This document shows, in pieces, positions 1 through 7,960 of a DNA stretch of 8,806 nt. This stretch comes from Candidatus Solincola jinzensis (GTDB lineage Bacteria; Actinomycetota; Geothermincolia; Geothermincolales; RBG-13-55-18): positions 1-8,806 of the forward strand of contig JACVJG010000086.1 in the NCBI GenBank assembly GCA_015711875.1, given 5' to 3'. The position numbers were made by a program, and so were the translations under genes. The first letter of the stretch is position 1; each line of letters starts with the position of its first letter. The notes beneath the pieces were generated by a model. That model was not told the origin of the DNA and made no database searches. It saw nothing but the letters and a program-made list of their open reading frames with translations.

Positions 1-345
1 CTTTTCATGCCGGTTGGTAGGGCAGGGTTCTCGTCTGGCTTCTTCAAGGCGCTCGCCATGTCGCATCGTCGTGGAGAAGCCCCCCATTCATTTTTCGGGT
101 CGGCGCCATGGGGGCGAAAGAGCCGCCTGGCTTTGCCGTATCCTCTGAGCTGTGTTTCTGCCTGCGCATTCGGTAGGGGTGGCCTAACGCCGGTACCATC
201 TCAACGAGTGGGCACAGCAGGAGACGTATTTCTGCCCGCGCTTTCAGTGGGGAAGGTATGAATCGCTCCTCATCACCTCTCAAGTCCGGCATCCTAAAGG
301 GCGAAGATTCTATGTGTGTCCCTGTCTGCGGCAAAGGAGGCGCCA
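1..345. other. Upstream region without a supportable gene
   Basis: No convincing gene is visible. An open frame at 7-261 has no recognisable motif and no good ribosome site. An imperfect direct repeat is present: 153-182 and 227-256 share TTTCTGCC followed by GCGC, TTC and a G-rich end, offset by 74 bases. In the frame through 215-347 the translation contains TYFCPR, then LLITS, then KGRRFYVCPC. This loosely recalls a GRF-type zinc finger, but a stop lies at 185-187 and no start codon precedes the first cysteine, so it could at most be a gene remnant. The last bases carry the ribosome site of the next gene. Confidence 0.5.
333..340 (+). promoter_or_regulatory. Ribosome binding site deciding the TTG start at 346
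   Basis: AAAGGAGG lies five bases before TTG 346-348. The frame is also open from a GTG at 316, but no Shine-Dalgarno sequence precedes that codon. Starting at 346 makes the protein 376 residues, close to the 378 of its paralog, and brings the first CxxC to the same distance from the N-terminus. Confidence 0.75.
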
Positions 346-1476
346 TTGGCGGGAGCCGAGCTGTGTGAGCGGTGTGGGGTACCCCTCATGATATCCCGCG
401 AGCTGGAGTGGGGGAACAACGGGGTGATAACCCTCAGGAGGTCACCGAACAACCGCATGATCCTCTACGAGTCAAGGGTCATTGACAACCTCTTCCGCGG
501 CATCGAGGAGCTTATCGGCGTCCCCATAGAGCATATCGTCATCGAGAGCCGAAGGCGCGAGGTGAAAAAATATATCGAGCGCTCCCTGTCCCCGGAGATG
601 AGGGCGGCCGTTGAGCGAGCGCGGGAAGCGTATGCGGGCGGTCTTTCAAGCGCGCCCCCCGAGGAAGCGGGAGCCCTGCGCGAGATCACCAGAGCCATAA
701 CCACCAACATCATCGAGATCGGCAGGATCTACGGTTACGGGGATTCCCGGCCCAGCGACCTCTGGGAGAAGGGAGACCCTTTCCCGTGGCGCTCGAACAT
801 CGTGCGAGACCCGTACTCCATACCCTTCTGGGCGGCCGACGCCCTGGGCTCCAACGAGGCCATCGAGGGTATCGACCAGTGGGTGCGCTACGAGCATCTA
901 GGGGAGGGCACCTACTTGTTCGTGACCTATCCGGCTGAGCACCCCCTGGAGTTGAAGGAAAGGCTGAAGAAAAAGCGCTACCCCTTCAAAGCGGGGGATA
1001 TCGTGTTCGAGCGTTGCGATGGCTGTGGCCTCCCGGTCGAACTGGGGCGTTATGAATGGAGGCCCGACAAAGGCATCATCAACGATCCCGATAACGGGTG
1101 GAGGATGGCTATCTACGGCCCCTCCGCCCTCGAGGCGGTCCTTGACGACCTGGAGGCTGAACTGGGAGAGGAGATCCCGGCGGCGGTTATCGAGGCGGAG
1201 AGAAGGTTCGTGAAGGAGCGGGCGAAAAAGCGGAACTGGAGGAGAGGCGGGACTACTTTCAACCGCCTCTCGGCGCTGCGGGGCATGGGGAACATCACCC
1301 GCTTCGAGGCGGACGAGAAACACCTTTCGCTGCTCATCGAGAACGCCTGCCTGCCTTTGCTCATGGTGGGCATGGCGCAGGCCATCTACGAGCTGGCCCT
1401 GAACAGCGAGAAGTCGGTTTATGAATATCACCTTGGGGAAGACGGCGACCTCTCCATCACCGTCAAGATCGCGTGA
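346..1476 (+). CDS. Duplicated-domain CxxCG protein, paralog 1 (unknown function)
   Basis: I do not recognise this family. The 376-residue protein (TTG start) looks soluble, with no signal peptide or membrane segment. Two related halves are visible. Half A begins with C7-E-R-C10-G-V-P, then a W/G-rich strand, NRMILYES and a helix ending IESRRRE. Half B begins with C224-D-G-C227-G-L-P and repeats the pattern (RMAIYGP, then IEAERRF). Half A has a later NIVRDPYSIPFW block and half B a matching IENACLPLLMVG block containing a fifth cysteine, C335. The four CxxC cysteines could bind one metal, probably zinc; this is inference. The helix and IEN...G blocks faintly recall V4R-like ligand-binding domains, unproven. 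It aligns end to end with the gene at 2037-3173: by hand count 44 of the first 75 aligned residues are identical. An alternative GTG start lies at 316. Confidence 0.85.
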   Translation: MAGAELCERCGVPLMISRELEWGNNGVITLRRSPNNRMILYESRVIDNLFRGIEELIGVPIEHIVIESRRREVKKYIERSLSPEMRAAVERAREAYAGGLSSAPPEEAGALREITRAITTNIIEIGRIYGYGDSRPSDLWEKGDPFPWRSNIVRDPYSIPFWAADALGSNEAIEGIDQWVRYEHLGEGTYLFVTYPAEHPLELKERLKKKRYPFKAGDIVFERCDGCGLPVELGRYEWRPDKGIINDPDNGWRMAIYGPSALEAVLDDLEAELGEEIPAAVIEAERRFVKERAKKRNWRRGGTTFNRLSALRGMGNITRFEADEKHLSLLIENACLPLLMVGMAQAIYELALNSEKSVYEYHLGEDGDLSITVKIA

Positions 1477-1478
1477 AG

Positions 1479-1491
1479 CGGCCGATGGCCG
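1479..1491. repeat. Short hairpin just after the first paralog's stop
   Basis: CGGCC 1479-1483 pairs with GGCCG 1487-1491 around a 3-base loop, three bases after the stop codon. It is all G/C and lacks a following T-run. It could help end or protect the upstream transcript. Confidence 0.4.
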
Positions 1492-1492
1492 G

Positions 1493-1564
1493 CCTGCATC
1501 GACCTCCGATATGGCAACTGCGCATGCCGCCATATAGCCCGACCGCGCCCGGGGTGGATGCAGG
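1493..1564. repeat. Nested inverted repeat (possible RNA structure)
   Basis: The outer arm CCTGCATC 1493-1500 pairs perfectly with GATGCAGG 1557-1564. After one G/G mismatch the pairing continues, 1502-1506 with 1551-1555, including one T/G wobble. Inside sits a second perfect 7-base pair, ATATGGC 1509-1515 with GCCATAT 1529-1535, with a 13-base loop. This makes a two-helix structure starting 16 bases after the stop of the first paralog. Terminator, mRNA-stability element, small RNA and chance in GC-rich DNA all remain possible. Confidence 0.45.
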
Positions 1565-1693
1565 GGCTCGCGGCGCCCGGCGCATCGAGCTTTTGGCAGA
1601 TGGGGTAAAAGCCGAGCCGTGGCTTGCCGCCTTCCGCTCTCTCTCCCCGCGGTCGGAGATGGAGGCGAACTCTCCCTACCCAATACCTCGCGC

Positions 1694-1722
1694 GTGAGGA
1701 GGAAAGCCACTGAGGGCCTCAC
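1694..1722. repeat. Six-base inverted repeat
   Basis: GTGAGG 1694-1699 pairs with CCTCAC 1717-1722. The loop contains GCCACTG, a word also found in cobalamin riboswitches, but the rest of that structure is not recognisable here. Confidence 0.3.
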
Positions 1723-1812
1723 CTCGGTCCCGGATGATAAACCTGCCGCTTTGTCCGCGGGCTTCCAGGCACCAGGCGACAGGCTGACCAGGAATAGGAA
1801 AAACAGCGGCGA

Positions 1813-1845
1813 TATTCCAGCGATTAACGGCATGATGCTGGAATA
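1813..1845. repeat. Nine-base perfect inverted repeat
   Basis: TATTCCAGC 1813-1821 and GCTGGAATA 1837-1845 are exact reverse complements with a 15-base loop. It is the most A/T-containing and least composition-driven of the repeats in this gap, so a protein-binding operator or an RNA hairpin is plausible. It lies 191 bases before the second paralog's start. Confidence 0.45.
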
Positions 1846-1913
1846 ATGCATGCCATGCCCTCGCGAGATCTCAGTTCTCGGTCACCCTGGCGAGGTCTGG
1901 CCCTGATGCCTGA

Positions 1914-1971
1914 GGTACGGGGCGAGGCTTGAACACGGTGCCCGCTGGCCCCGTTGCCCGCCTCAAGTACC
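1914..1971 (+). repeat. Three-helix imperfect hairpin upstream of second paralog
   Basis: Three nested pairs are visible: GGTAC 1914-1918 with GTACC 1967-1971, GAGGC 1924-1928 with GCCTC 1960-1964, and ACGG 1935-1938 with CCGT 1951-1954. They are separated by small internal loops. The hairpin ends 65 bases before the ATG at 2037, a position suitable for a 5' leader structure. No known riboswitch class is recognised. Confidence 0.35.
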
Positions 1972-2036
1972 ACGCCCGCAGGGGCGAAAATAAGGAAGTG
2001 ACCGTGCATGGACCGTGAGTCGGGGGAAGAGATGGG

Positions 2037-3173
2037 ATGAGAAACATGGATGAGATCGGCCTCTGCGAAAAGTGCGGCGTGCCCGCTTTGGTCGGCCAGG
2101 AGATGAGGTGGGGGGATAACGGGGTCATCTCCCTGGCTGGTTCCCCGCAAAACCGCATGGTCTTCTTCGAATCGAACGTCATCGACAACATCTTCGCGGG
2201 AATGACGGAGATGTTGGGAATGCCGGTGGAGCCCATGGTCATTGAGAGCCGCAGGAGAGAGACCAGGCGCTTCATAGAGAGGAGTTTTCCTTTCGAGGTT
2301 CGCAACACCCTGCTGATAGGGGATACCGAACCCGCGGCCGCGGTTTCCCCCTTCACCAAGGTCATGGCGGGAGCCCTGCGCAGGTTGCGCAGGGAACTCA
2401 GCCAGAGGGTGGTCAACGTGGGGAAGGTCTTCGGGTACGGCGACATCGTACTCGGCCAGGGGTGGGATGGGAGCGAGGAGTTTCCCTGGCGGAGCTTCAT
2501 CATCCGCAACCCGTATTCCCTTCCCCTGTGGATGGGCGACGTGCTGGGCACGGTGGAGGCCTTCGAGGGTATGGACATGCGGGTGGAGAGCGAAACGGCG
2601 GGAGACGACGTCTACCTGGTGAGGGTGCGTCCGGGTGCTCATGAGCTGGAGCTGAGCGGAAAACTGCGGCGCAGGCGTTATCCCTTCAAGCCTGGGGATA
2701 TCTCCCACGAGAGCTGTCCCGCTTGCGGGGTGCCGCTGGAGATCGCCCGTTACCGCTGGGACCTTAAGGAGGGGACCATAACTGCTGCCGATACCGGGCG
2801 CCGGGTGGCCATCCTGGGCCCTCAGGCCATGGACGCGGTTTTCGCCGACCTGGAGGAGCAGTTCGGGCCGGAGGTCCTGGAGACGGCAATAGAGGCCCAG
2901 AGTCGCTTCGTGAGATCCAGGGTGGCGAGGGAGGATCTATCCGGGATGGCCGCTTCCCTGCCCGCCCTGACCGCGTTGCGCGGTCTGGGGAGGGTGGCGC
3001 GTGTCCAGGTGGGCGAGGGAAATCTGGAGATACGCATCGAGAACGCCTGCCTGCCCTCCTTGCTCGTGGGCATGGCCAAGGGGCTTTACGAGCTCCTCAT
3101 GGGCCTGGGAGCTTCGCGACATGAGTGGGATTATCTGCCAGAGGGCGACCTGCATATCCGCCTCTATGCCTGA
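2037..3173 (+). CDS. Duplicated-domain CxxCG protein, paralog 2 (unknown function)
   Basis: This 378-residue protein is the paralog of the gene at 346-1476; the family is unrecognised. Half A starts C10-E-K-C13-G-V-P, followed by NRMVFFES, VIESRRRE, FGYGD and IRNPYSLPLW. Half B starts C227-P-A-C230-G-V-P, followed by RRVAILGP, IEAQSRF, LTALRGLG and IENACLPSLLVG, with C337 the fifth cysteine conserved in both paralogs. A RYPFKxGDI stretch just before the second CxxC is almost identical in both proteins. No signal peptide or membrane segment is seen. ATG 2037 has a purine-rich site (GGGGGAAG, 2022-2029) seven bases upstream; ATG 2046 is a possible alternative. The two genes lie 560 bases apart in the same direction, so co-transcription is uncertain. 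The 3' end overlaps the opposing permease gene by 10 bases. Metal binding and a V4R-like fold are inference only. Confidence 0.88.
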   Translation: MRNMDEIGLCEKCGVPALVGQEMRWGDNGVISLAGSPQNRMVFFESNVIDNIFAGMTEMLGMPVEPMVIESRRRETRRFIERSFPFEVRNTLLIGDTEPAAAVSPFTKVMAGALRRLRRELSQRVVNVGKVFGYGDIVLGQGWDGSEEFPWRSFIIRNPYSLPLWMGDVLGTVEAFEGMDMRVESETAGDDVYLVRVRPGAHELELSGKLRRRRYPFKPGDISHESCPACGVPLEIARYRWDLKEGTITAADTGRRVAILGPQAMDAVFADLEEQFGPEVLETAIEAQSRFVRSRVAREDLSGMAASLPALTALRGLGRVARVQVGEGNLEIRIENACLPSLLVGMAKGLYELLMGLGASRHEWDYLPEGDLHIRLYA

Positions 3174-4066
3174 GGCCCATGCGGCTCGCCGCCGTTCCCG
3201 GCCCATGCGCGGTGGATGACCATGGCGCCGGCGGCGATGATCAGGACGCCCCCCGCCAGGTCCTGCCATCCCGGCTTTTCCCCCAGGAACGCCAGGCCGA
3301 AGACCACCGCGCTCAGGGGCTCGAGGTAGGCGATGATCCCCACGTGCTGGGCCTTTACTTTTCTCACGGCGTGGACGTAGACAAGCCCCGCCAGCGCCGT
3401 GTGCACCGTCCCCAGGATGATGAGGGAAGCCCAGCCGCCCGCGGAGACCTCGAAGTCGCGGAAGGCACAGAAAGGGAGGAGGAGCGCGGCGTTCACCCCC
3501 GTCTGGTAAAGGGTGATGGTGAGGGTGGGCGTGTCCTGGCGCAGCTTCTTCAGGAGGATGAGGAGAAGGGCGTAGCTCAACGCCGCGGTCAGCGCGTAGA
3601 GGATGCCCGGACCGTTCAGCGCCGTGCCCCCTTCCTGCCCGGTGAGGGCGATGAGGAACATGCCCGCCAGGGCGAGCAGCAGCGCCACCACGGTGGCGCC
3701 CTCCAGCCTCTCCCGCAGGGTAAGGGGGGCCAGAATGGCCACGAAGACAGGTGCCAGATAGGTTATGAACTCCGCATCCCCGATGGAGAGGTTGTTGAGC
3801 GCCTTCATGAAGATGACCCAGTGAAAGGTGAGGAGGGCGCCGCTGCACAGGAGCAGCAGAGGATGCCTGCCCGGGCGTAGCTGCTCCCTTTTCCCGCTGG
3901 CGTAGATGAGGGCGATAAGGAAGCAGAGGCTGATGGTGGAACGGATGAAGACCACGAAGTGCTCCCTGCCGGGGAGCTCGACCCAGCGCAGGAAGACCCC
4001 TACCGATCCCCATAGTATTGCCGCTCCCGCGATGAGCAGGTAATCGGCCTTGCCGCTGGAATCCAC
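3164..4066 (-). CDS. DMT/EamA-family inner-membrane permease
   Basis: From GTG 4066 the product is 300 residues, the usual size for this family, and almost entirely hydrophobic segments: about ten membrane helices in two EamA repeats. Family features are the first-helix LWGSVGVF, the TFHWVIFMKALNN region, EFITYLAPVFVAIL with LTLRERL closing repeat one, and GIIAYLEPLSAVVFGLAFLGEKP near the end of repeat two. EamA proteins export or exchange small metabolites such as amino acids; the substrate cannot be read from sequence. AAGGAG sits eight bases before the GTG. The frame continues upstream to a codon at 4162, but that extension is charged and lacks a ribosome site. The gene stands alone, convergent with the second CxxCG paralog, whose last 10 bases it overlaps (TAG at 3164-3166). 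No terminator is visible between them. Confidence 0.92.
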   Translation of the reverse strand: MDSSGKADYLLIAGAAILWGSVGVFLRWVELPGREHFVVFIRSTISLCFLIALIYASGKREQLRPGRHPLLLLCSGALLTFHWVIFMKALNNLSIGDAEFITYLAPVFVAILAPLTLRERLEGATVVALLLALAGMFLIALTGQEGGTALNGPGILYALTAALSYALLLILLKKLRQDTPTLTITLYQTGVNAALLLPFCAFRDFEVSAGGWASLIILGTVHTALAGLVYVHAVRKVKAQHVGIIAYLEPLSAVVFGLAFLGEKPGWQDLAGGVLIIAAGAMVIHRAWAGNGGEPHGPQA

Positions 4067-4074
4067 GTAAGCCG

Positions 4075-4080
4075 CTCCTT
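4075..4080 (-). promoter_or_regulatory. Ribosome binding site deciding the GTG start at 4066
   Basis: On the minus strand AAGGAG lies eight bases before GTG 4066-4064. This supports a 300-residue permease over the 332-residue reading that begins at 4162. Confidence 0.75.
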
Positions 4081-4355
4081 CCCGGCCTCTGGCTCGTGTC
4101 GCCTCCGCGGTCAAGGCTATATCAAGCGGGCGAGGAAGGGCAACATCAAACCGCCCGGGCATCGTTGCTCCCGTCGCCGGGGAACCGCGGAACCTCCTCT
4201 TTTTTGGGTCTGGAGCGTGCCCGGGCTAAGGCGATCGGGTTACCACAAAGCGAACCTGCAAGAGATGCGAGGAGACCGCCTACGACGGCTCGAGGGTTTG
4301 AGGATTCCAGTGCCGGGCCGTGCGAAAACGCCGGGTTAGGCGGCGCGTGAAGTTG

Positions 4356-4369
4356 CCGGCGGCCGCCGG
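4356..4369. repeat. 14-base perfect palindrome
   Basis: CCGGCGGCCGCCGG equals its own reverse complement. Being pure G/C it may be chance in this genome, or the core of a protein-binding site. It has no loop, so it is not a hairpin terminator. Confidence 0.4.
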
Positions 4370-4675
4370 GAAATCTCTTTCCCCCAAGGCTCGAGGGGTG
4401 GTGAGGATGGAATGCGATATATTGCGCCTATTGCGGGCAGGTGTTTAAAGAATGTTTTTCCCTGAGATTGGAAAGGTTGATGAGGATGGCGTAGTCATGG
4501 CTCCGTTCGCAGGCCGCTCGGCACATCCCCCGTTACATGAAGCGGAAGGGGATGACTTGTTAGAGCAGGATACAGTCCGGTTCGCGTGACGCCCTGGATA
4601 TCCCCAGTTCCACAAGGGCGGAAAGAATGAGGAGGGTGAAACAGCGATTGGAATATAGAACCCGTAGACGGCCGC

Positions 4676-6016
<1,341 letters not shown>

Positions 6017-6019
6017 GGC

Positions 6020-7858
6020 CTATCCTCCCAGGGGCTCGATCTCCATGATAACCTCGTCGTACTCCACTCCCGCGCCGTGCTCGGCCAGGATGCGCTTCAC
6101 GCGCCCCGCCGCCGGAGAGGGGATCTCGTTGAAGAGCTTCATCACCTCGATGAGACAGAGGGTCTGCCCCTCCTCGACCTCGTCCCCTTCCTTTACGTAG
6201 GGCGGCGCTCCCGGCGAAGGGGTGGAGTAAAAGGTCCCCACCATAGGCGAGCGCACCAGCACCAGACCCAGCTCCTCGCGGTCCATGGCCGTGGTCGCTC
6301 GGCGCGCGGATGGGGCATTCGCGCTCGCCGCCTCCGTGTGGGCCGGGCCAGCTCCCAGGCTGACGGTGACGGAGAGGTTCTGCAGGGCCTGGCTTACACC
6401 CTCGCTCACCACCGCCGCCAGCCGGTCGGCGAGGTCATCGATGGACGTCCCATCCAGGAACATGCGCTCGCGCCGCTCCATGGCTTTCTGCGGCGCTTCC
6501 TCCTCGATGACCGGGTTCTTCCTCCACTGGAAGAACTTGAGGGCCACGTCGGGGAAGATGGCATAGGATATGTAATCCTCCTCCTTCTCCACCAGCTCCG
6601 GGTCCAGTTCCCTCTTGGCCTTGGGCAGCTCCGGCTCCAGCAGGTCGGCGGGGCGGCAGGTGATGGGCTCCTCTCCCTTCAACGCCTTGCGCTTGAGCTC
6701 CTCGCCGATGGGCCCGGCGGGGCGCCCGTAGTATCCCTTGACGTAGTTCTCGATCTCGCGGGGGATGATCTTATAGCGCTCGCCCAGGAGCACGTTGAAG
6801 ACCGCCTGGGTGCCCACCAGCTGGCTGGTGGGGGTGACCAGGGGGGGATAGCCCATGTCCTTCCTGACGATGGGTATCTCCTCCAACACCTCCTCCATGC
6901 GGTCGAGGGCGTTCTGCTGCTCGAGCTGGGCTATGAGGTTGGTGGCCATGCCTCCGGGGATCTGGTGGGAGATGACGGTGACGTCGATGAGCGGCTGCTC
7001 CACCCCCATGAGCTTGCGGTTCTTGGAGACCACCTCGAAATACTCCGAGACGTCGCGTATGGCCTCGAAGTCGAGGTCCGGCTCGTAAGGTGTGTCCTTG
7101 AGCGAGGCCAGCATGGACTCCACCGCCGGCTGGCTGGTATAGAGGGAAAGGGGGGCCGCCGCGCAGTCCACCACGTCCGCCCCCGCCTCGATGGCCTTGA
7201 TGTAGGAGTTGGAGGCCATGCCCGTGGAGGCGTGGCAGTGAAGCTGAATGGGCACCTCCACCGTTTCCTTGAGGCGGCTCACCAGCTCGTAGGCCACGTA
7301 GGGCGCCAGGATGCCCGACATGTCCTTGATGCAGATGGAGTCGGACCCCATCTCCACCAGCTCCCTGGCCGTCTGCACGAAGTGCTCGATGTCGTGCACG
7401 GGGCTGATGGTATAGCAGATGGTGCCCTGGGCATGGGCGCCCTCGCGCTTGGTGAACTCGATGGCTTTCTGCATGTTGCGGGTGTCGTTGAGGGCGTCGA
7501 AGATGCGGATGATATCCATACCCCCCGCCACCGCGTGTTTGATGAACTCCTCCAGCACGTCATCAGCGAAGTTACGGTAGGCCACGATGTTCTGGCCTCT
7601 CAACAGCATCTGTATCTTTGTGCGCTTGAACTTCTCCCTGATGCGGTAGAGGCGGTCCCAGGGGTCTTCGTTGAGGTAGCGCATGCATACGTCGAAGGTG
7701 GCCCCTCCCCATACCTCGACGGAATGGTACCCGACCTCGTCGATGCGCTCGGCGATGGGAAGGATATCGGTGAGTCGCATGCGCGTTGCCCACAGGGACT
7801 GGTGCGCGTCCCTCAGGGTGGTGTCGGTGATGCCGACCCGGTGCTTTTTCTCTTCCAT
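6020..7858 (-). CDS. pycB: Pyruvate/oxaloacetate carboxyltransferase fused to biotin carrier domain
   Basis: This 612-residue subunit carries biotin and transfers its carboxyl group, most likely to pyruvate to give oxaloacetate. Domain 1 (about 7-270) is an HMGL-like barrel: DTTLRDAHQS (12-21, metal ligand D17), EVWGGATFD, K178 in IKDMSG (the carbamylated lysine of this family), and H207/H209 in LHCHASTG. Domain 2 (about 285-490) is the conserved PYC/OADA domain with ISHQIPGGM (297-304) and VTPTSQLVGTQAV. An Ala-rich linker (about 500-525) leads to a carrier domain (533-607) with biotinyl lysine K574 in EVMKLFNEI. That domain begins SPMVGTFYSTPSPGA, the AccB form rather than the usual PycB form. 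ATG 7858 is preceded by AGAGGTGA; reading from 7951 adds 31 unconserved residues. No oxaloacetate decarboxylase beta or gamma subunit is visible, favouring carboxylase over sodium pump. A transcarboxylase 5S role is a less likely alternative. Confidence 0.93.
   Translation of the reverse strand: MEEKKHRVGITDTTLRDAHQSLWATRMRLTDILPIAERIDEVGYHSVEVWGGATFDVCMRYLNEDPWDRLYRIREKFKRTKIQMLLRGQNIVAYRNFADDVLEEFIKHAVAGGMDIIRIFDALNDTRNMQKAIEFTKREGAHAQGTICYTISPVHDIEHFVQTARELVEMGSDSICIKDMSGILAPYVAYELVSRLKETVEVPIQLHCHASTGMASNSYIKAIEAGADVVDCAAAPLSLYTSQPAVESMLASLKDTPYEPDLDFEAIRDVSEYFEVVSKNRKLMGVEQPLIDVTVISHQIPGGMATNLIAQLEQQNALDRMEEVLEEIPIVRKDMGYPPLVTPTSQLVGTQAVFNVLLGERYKIIPREIENYVKGYYGRPAGPIGEELKRKALKGEEPITCRPADLLEPELPKAKRELDPELVEKEEDYISYAIFPDVALKFFQWRKNPVIEEEAPQKAMERRERMFLDGTSIDDLADRLAAVVSEGVSQALQNLSVTVSLGAGPAHTEAASANAPSARRATTAMDREELGLVLVRSPMVGTFYSTPSPGAPPYVKEGDEVEEGQTLCLIEVMKLFNEIPSPAAGRVKRILAEHGAGVEYDEVIMEIEPLGG
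6023..6029 (-). promoter_or_regulatory. Ribosome binding site for the TTG start of biotin carboxylase
   Basis: GGGAGGA on the minus strand lies six bases before TTG 6016-6014 and covers the last codons of the upstream gene. The conserved N-terminus FKRVLIANRGE begins directly after this TTG, so the start is secure. Confidence 0.85.
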
Positions 7859-7960
7859 CTTCACCTCTTTATCCCTGTTTGAGGGGGTCTTCCAGGTCTT
7901 GAGCCAAACGCGGTCTTGAGGCGGCGTTCTCGGGGTGGGCGAAGAGCTCACACCCGCTTA
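7859..7960. other. 102-base bioY-pycB spacer with short direct repeats
   Basis: GGTCTTGAG occurs exactly at 7895-7903 and 7912-7920 (period 17), and a partial GGTCTT at 7886-7891. On the minus strand these read CTCAAGACC, just upstream of the ribosome site AAAGAGGTGA (7861-7870) of the carboxyltransferase gene. They could be a regulator site or chance. No terminator or consensus promoter is evident, so read-through from bioY is likely. Confidence 0.4.

Larger units (their letters stand above)
1477..2036. other. 560-base gap between the paralogs, no gene, rich in inverted repeats
   Basis: The frames here (for example 1473-1697 and 1619-1846) show no domain, no ribosome site and no believable composition. 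What is visible instead is a series of inverted repeats, the main ones listed separately: 1479-1491, 1493-1564, 1694-1722, 1813-1845 and 1914-1971. A 6-base pair, GCTTTT 1589-1594 with AAAAGC 1607-1612, and overlapping 8-base palindromes CTCGCGAG and GAGATCTC at 1860-1872 are also present. None is followed by a T-run, so none is a standard intrinsic terminator on either strand. The spacing suggests that the second paralog has its own promoter, but I could not identify one. Confidence 0.55.
4067..4675. other. Non-coding gap between permease and biotin carboxylase
   Basis: I find no gene in these 609 bases. A 14-base perfect palindrome, CCGGCGGCCGCCGG, lies at 4356-4369. GCCCT 4591-4595 and AGGGC 4615-4619 form a weak pair around the palindrome GGATATCC. 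One frame at 4420-4494 reads YCAYCGQVF and ends in a stop, but has no start codon upstream of the CxxC, so it is not called. A T-run at about 4200-4205 is not preceded by a stem. The region must contain the end of the bioY-carboxylase transcript and the permease promoter, but neither can be placed. Confidence 0.5.

Noticed and set aside
1690..1760. Cobalamin riboswitch or RNase P RNA
   Set aside because: GCCACTG and a later AACCTGCC resemble B12 riboswitch boxes, and GAGGAAAG resembles an RNase P motif. The order, spacing and remaining conserved elements of both RNAs are missing.
1824..2708. 294-codon minus-strand frame over the start of the second paralog
   Set aside because: It is antisense to a well-supported gene and shows no motif or ribosome site of its own.
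2937..4013. Long minus-strand frame overlapping the permease
   Set aside because: Its composition is extreme in R, G, H and P, and it is an out-of-frame shadow of the EamA permease, which has clear membrane helices.
4067..4162. N-terminal extension of the permease to 4162
   Set aside because: The added 32 residues are charged and unlike the family's N-terminus. GTG 4066 has an AAGGAG at ideal distance and gives the normal family length.
4199..4260. tRNA or intrinsic terminator near the T-run at 4200-4205
   Set aside because: The bases before the T-run form a direct repeat (GGAACC), not a stem, and no T-loop or cloverleaf can be assembled on either strand.
4402..4494. Small zinc-ribbon peptide (YCAYCGQVF) on the + strand
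   Set aside because: The frame opens with a stop at 4402-4404 and has no ATG, GTG or TTG before the CxxC, so it cannot be a gene as it stands.
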